Positions 61,944 through 64,000 of a DNA stretch of 64,000 nucleotides are shown piece after piece; the stretch's first letter is position 1, and each line of letters opens with the position of its first letter. Source of the stretch: an uncultured Anaerolineales bacterium (GTDB taxonomy: Bacteria > Chloroflexota > Anaerolineae > Anaerolineales > UBA6663); NCBI GenBank assembly GCA_937952305.1, contig CALFZO010000194.1:22823-86822 (forward strand), written 5' to 3'. A program made the translations under genes and the position numbers. A model generated the notes under the pieces. It worked only from the letters and a program-made list of their open reading frames with translations, ran no database searches and was not told where the DNA came from.

Positions 61944-62576
61944 ATGCAAGTCATCAGCGTCAACGTCGGCGTCCCGGAGACGCTCACTTATTTCGATAAG
62001 GAAGTGCTGACCGGCGGGCGCAAGCTCCCGGTGGCGCAGGCCGAACTGACCCAGACGGGCTTCGTCGGCGATGGCCAGGCCGACCTGAAGAACCACGCCG
62101 GCCCGGACAAAGCCGCCTGCGTATACGTCTTTGACCACTATCCGTACTGGGAGAGCTGGCTGGGCGGGCCGCTGGAACCCGGCGCCTTCAGCGAAAACCT
62201 GACCATCGCCGGCGTCCGTGAGACCGAGGTCGGCCTGGGCGACGTCTGGCTGATCGGCCCGGCGCGCGTGCAGGTGAGCCAGCCGCGCCAGCCCTGCAGC
62301 AAACTGGCCGGCAAACGCGGACGGCGCGAGTTGCCGGAGCACATCCACGCCACCGGCTTCAGCGGCTTCTACCTGCGCGTGCTGGCGCCGGGCCTGATCC
62401 GCGCCGGCGACCCGGTCACCGTCCTGGAACGCCACCCGGCCGGGGTGACGGTGCAGTTCGTCAACGAACTACTCTACAAGCAGCGCACCGAGCGCGCCGA
62501 CTTCGAGCGCGCCCTGGCCGTGGAGGCCCTGTCCGAGGCCATCCGCCGTCAACTGCTCAAGAGGTTGAGCCCTTGA
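61944..62576 (+). CDS. MOSC-domain protein (YiiM-like)
   Basis: 210 residues. MOSC fold with LTQTGFVGDGQADLKNHAGPDKAACVYVFDHYPYW (the Lys/His/Gly loop), GAFSENLTI, GDVWLIGPARVQVSQPRQPCSKLAGK with the conserved Cys that can carry a sulfur or molybdenum cofactor, and a C-terminal VNELLYKQ helix. YiiM-type proteins take part in molybdenum-dependent detoxification of N-hydroxylated bases. It probably forms an operon with the upstream reductase and the downstream ankyrin gene (TTGA overlap). Confidence 0.92.
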   Translation: MQVISVNVGVPETLTYFDKEVLTGGRKLPVAQAELTQTGFVGDGQADLKNHAGPDKAACVYVFDHYPYWESWLGGPLEPGAFSENLTIAGVRETEVGLGDVWLIGPARVQVSQPRQPCSKLAGKRGRRELPEHIHATGFSGFYLRVLAPGLIRAGDPVTVLERHPAGVTVQFVNELLYKQRTERADFERALAVEALSEAIRRQLLKRLSP

Positions 62577-63148
62577 CCACACCGACGACTGACCAGATCC
62601 GCGAGTTCGTCATCGCCGGGCACGGGAATCTGCCCCAAGTGCAGGCGCTGCTGGCGGAGACGCCGGCGCTGCTGAACCTGGCCTACGCCTGGAGCGAAAC
62701 CGATCATGAGACCGCCGTCCAGGCCGCCGCCCATGTCGGCAGCGCGCCGACGGCCGAATACCTGCTGGCCCAGGGCGCGCCGTTGGCCATCCCGACGGCC
62801 GCCATGCTCGGCCGGCGCGCGGAGGTGGACCGGCTGCTGGCCGAGGATCCGGCCCGCCTCGCGGAACGCGGCGCGCACGGCATTCCGCTCCTGGCGCATG
62901 CCGCCTTCAGCGGCGATGCTGCCCTGGTGGCGGACCTGTATGCCCGCGGCGCGCGCGAGGGGGCGGCGCTGGCGTTGAGCAACGCCGCCGCGAGCGGGCA
63001 TCTGGAGGTGGTGCGCTGGCTAGCCGACCACGCCGCGCCGGACCTGGCCTGGAGGAACTGGCAGGATAAGACGCCGCTGACCGTGGCGGCCGAGGCCGGC
63101 CACGCCGCCGTGGCCGAATTCCTGCGCAGCCGCGGCGCGCCGGCGTAA
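62573..63148 (+). CDS. Ankyrin-repeat protein
   Basis: 191 residues from a TTG at 62573 that overlaps the MOSC stop. About four ankyrin-like helix pairs: ETAVQAAAHVGSAPTAEYLLAQGAP, HAAFSGDAALVADLYARGA, AAASGHLEVVRWLADHAAP, TPLTVAAEAGHAAVAEFLRSRG. Small soluble protein-binding scaffold. The weak start and coupling suggest it works with the MOSC protein or reductase. Confidence 0.82.
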   Translation: MTTPTTDQIREFVIAGHGNLPQVQALLAETPALLNLAYAWSETDHETAVQAAAHVGSAPTAEYLLAQGAPLAIPTAAMLGRRAEVDRLLAEDPARLAERGAHGIPLLAHAAFSGDAALVADLYARGAREGAALALSNAAASGHLEVVRWLADHAAPDLAWRNWQDKTPLTVAAEAGHAAVAEFLRSRGAPA

Positions 63149-63185
63149 GCGCCCGTCCCCGCCTGCAAACGCCGCACCTTAAAAG

Positions 63186-63231
63186 ACGGCGGCCGGGTCG
63201 CGCGCTGGCGCCCGGCCGCCGTTTGTTTTTT
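63186..63231 (+). terminator. Intrinsic terminator after the ankyrin gene
   Basis: ACGGCGGCCGGG (63186-63197) pairs with CCCGGCCGCCGT (63211-63222), then TTGTTTTTT. A 12-bp GC stem with T-run, 38 bp after the stop. Confidence 0.9.
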
Positions 63232-63244
63232 CGAGCCAGTCCCT

Positions 63245-63961
63245 TCAGCCCGCTTGCGCCAGCAAACGCTGCTCGTGCGCGAGCGTCTCCTGCAGCCCGG
63301 CGCGCAGCGGCCGCGGCTCCCAGCCCAACTCACGCCGGGCCTTGGCGTTGTCGCCGATATAGGTGACGCCGGCGATGATGCGCAGACCCTCGGCCGTGTA
63401 GCTTTCGGGTACTGGCAGGATCTTCTCTACCACGCCCATCACGCCCGAGAGCGCCTTGAAGACGCCGGGCGGCGCGGCGCGCGGCGCCGGGACGCCCGTG
63501 AGCGACTCGGCGATCTGCAGCGCTTCCACCATCGTGTGCGTCGGCCCGCAGACGAAGTAGTTCTGCCCCGCCTGGCCTTTCTCCAGCGCCAGGACATGGC
63601 CGTGGGCGATATCGTCCACGTGGCCCCAGGAAAAGGCCGTCTGCTGCGGGACCACGGGCAGTTGCCGCCGCAGATATTGGATCAGCGTTGTACGCACGCT
63701 GCTGGTATCGCCGGGGCCGTAGACCAGGCCGGGTTGGACGATGACCAGCGGCAGCCCCTTGGCGATGAAGGCTTCGGCGATCTCGTGCGCCACCGCCTTG
63801 GTGCGGTCGTATTCGCTCAGGTGCTGCGTGCCGCTGAAGTGATAGCTTTCGTCCACGCGCCGGCCGCCGGTGTCTGAGTTGACGGCCAGCGTGCTGGTGT
63901 ACACGCCTTTGCGCACGCCCAACGCCTGCATCACCTCCAGCACGTTTTGACTACCGGACAC
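63245..63961 (-). pseudogene. NAD-dependent epimerase/dehydratase, 5' end missing or broken
   Basis: 238 residues readable from GTG 63961. It begins at SGSQNVLEVMQALGVRKGVYTSTLAV, the middle of an extended short-chain dehydrogenase/epimerase fold, and continues with SEYDRTKAVAHEIAEAF (catalytic Tyr-Lys), LPLVIVQPGLVYGPGD and a typical C-terminal part. The Rossmann GATGFIG segment, about 75 residues, is absent. Two codons upstream of the GTG is an in-frame TGA (63965-63967), and the preceding 33 bp read as an unrelated frame. Either a disrupted gene, a frameshift, or an assembly edge; the window ends 36 bp later. Confidence 0.6.
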
Positions 63962-64000
63962 TTTTCATAAACGAGTGACGGCCACCACTTTCAGGTAAGC

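Overview
The window is GC-rich bacterial chromosome of very high coding density, with no phage, transposase, plasmid or CRISPR signature. The gene set points to a member of the Chloroflexota, probably class Anaerolineae. It includes a Yip1/ABC/CARDB operon, a PTPS-related membrane giant, toast-rack and Pro-Thr-linker lipoproteins, PdxS/PdxT, an indA-type PsuG, ClpC, a 16S-independent set of housekeeping genes and many PAS/GAF sensor kinases, and no lipopolysaccharide genes. This placement is inference; no rRNA is present.

Layout. 1-7.5 kb: metalloprotease-like protein, alpha/beta hydrolase, lipoprotein, and a tightly overlapping operon of a cyanophycinase-like peptidase, sensor kinase, response regulator and an unknown protein. 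7.5-15 kb: psuG, two related band-7-like membrane proteins, and a 1044-residue membrane protein. 15-20.3 kb: an export-type operon (Yip1, ABC ATPase, CARDB secreted protein, type I signal peptidase, FtsX/MacB permease). 20.3-29 kb: DUF1579 protein, deoxynucleoside kinase, zinc-ribbon protein, pdxST, and a heterodimeric ABC exporter preceded by three stem-loops. 29-34 kb: a three-gene signalling operon ending in a REC-GAF-PAS-HD-GYP protein. 34.4-41.8 kb: three ATP-grasp-type ligases, a GCS2/YbdK ligase, an esterase and an intracellular subtilase carrying a zinc ribbon and a CBM48-like tail. This is the best candidate for an undescribed peptide or amide-forming system. 42-50 kb: two-component proteins, the principal sigma factor, YceD, RdgB, TrxB. 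50-64 kb: two acyltransferases, an HTH/LAGLIDADG-like protein whose 3' end runs into tRNA-Pro, clpC, lipA, oxidoreductases, MOSC and ankyrin proteins, and a 5'-broken epimerase at the edge.

Transcription signals. At least nine genes have a TANNNT -10 box lying only 6-8 nt before the ATG and no Shine-Dalgarno sequence, so they look leaderless. Other genes have clear AGGAGG-type sites. Several strong intrinsic terminators separate the units. Operons are marked by 4-8 nt ATGA-type overlaps.

All functional calls come from reading the translations and motifs by eye; no database search was run.
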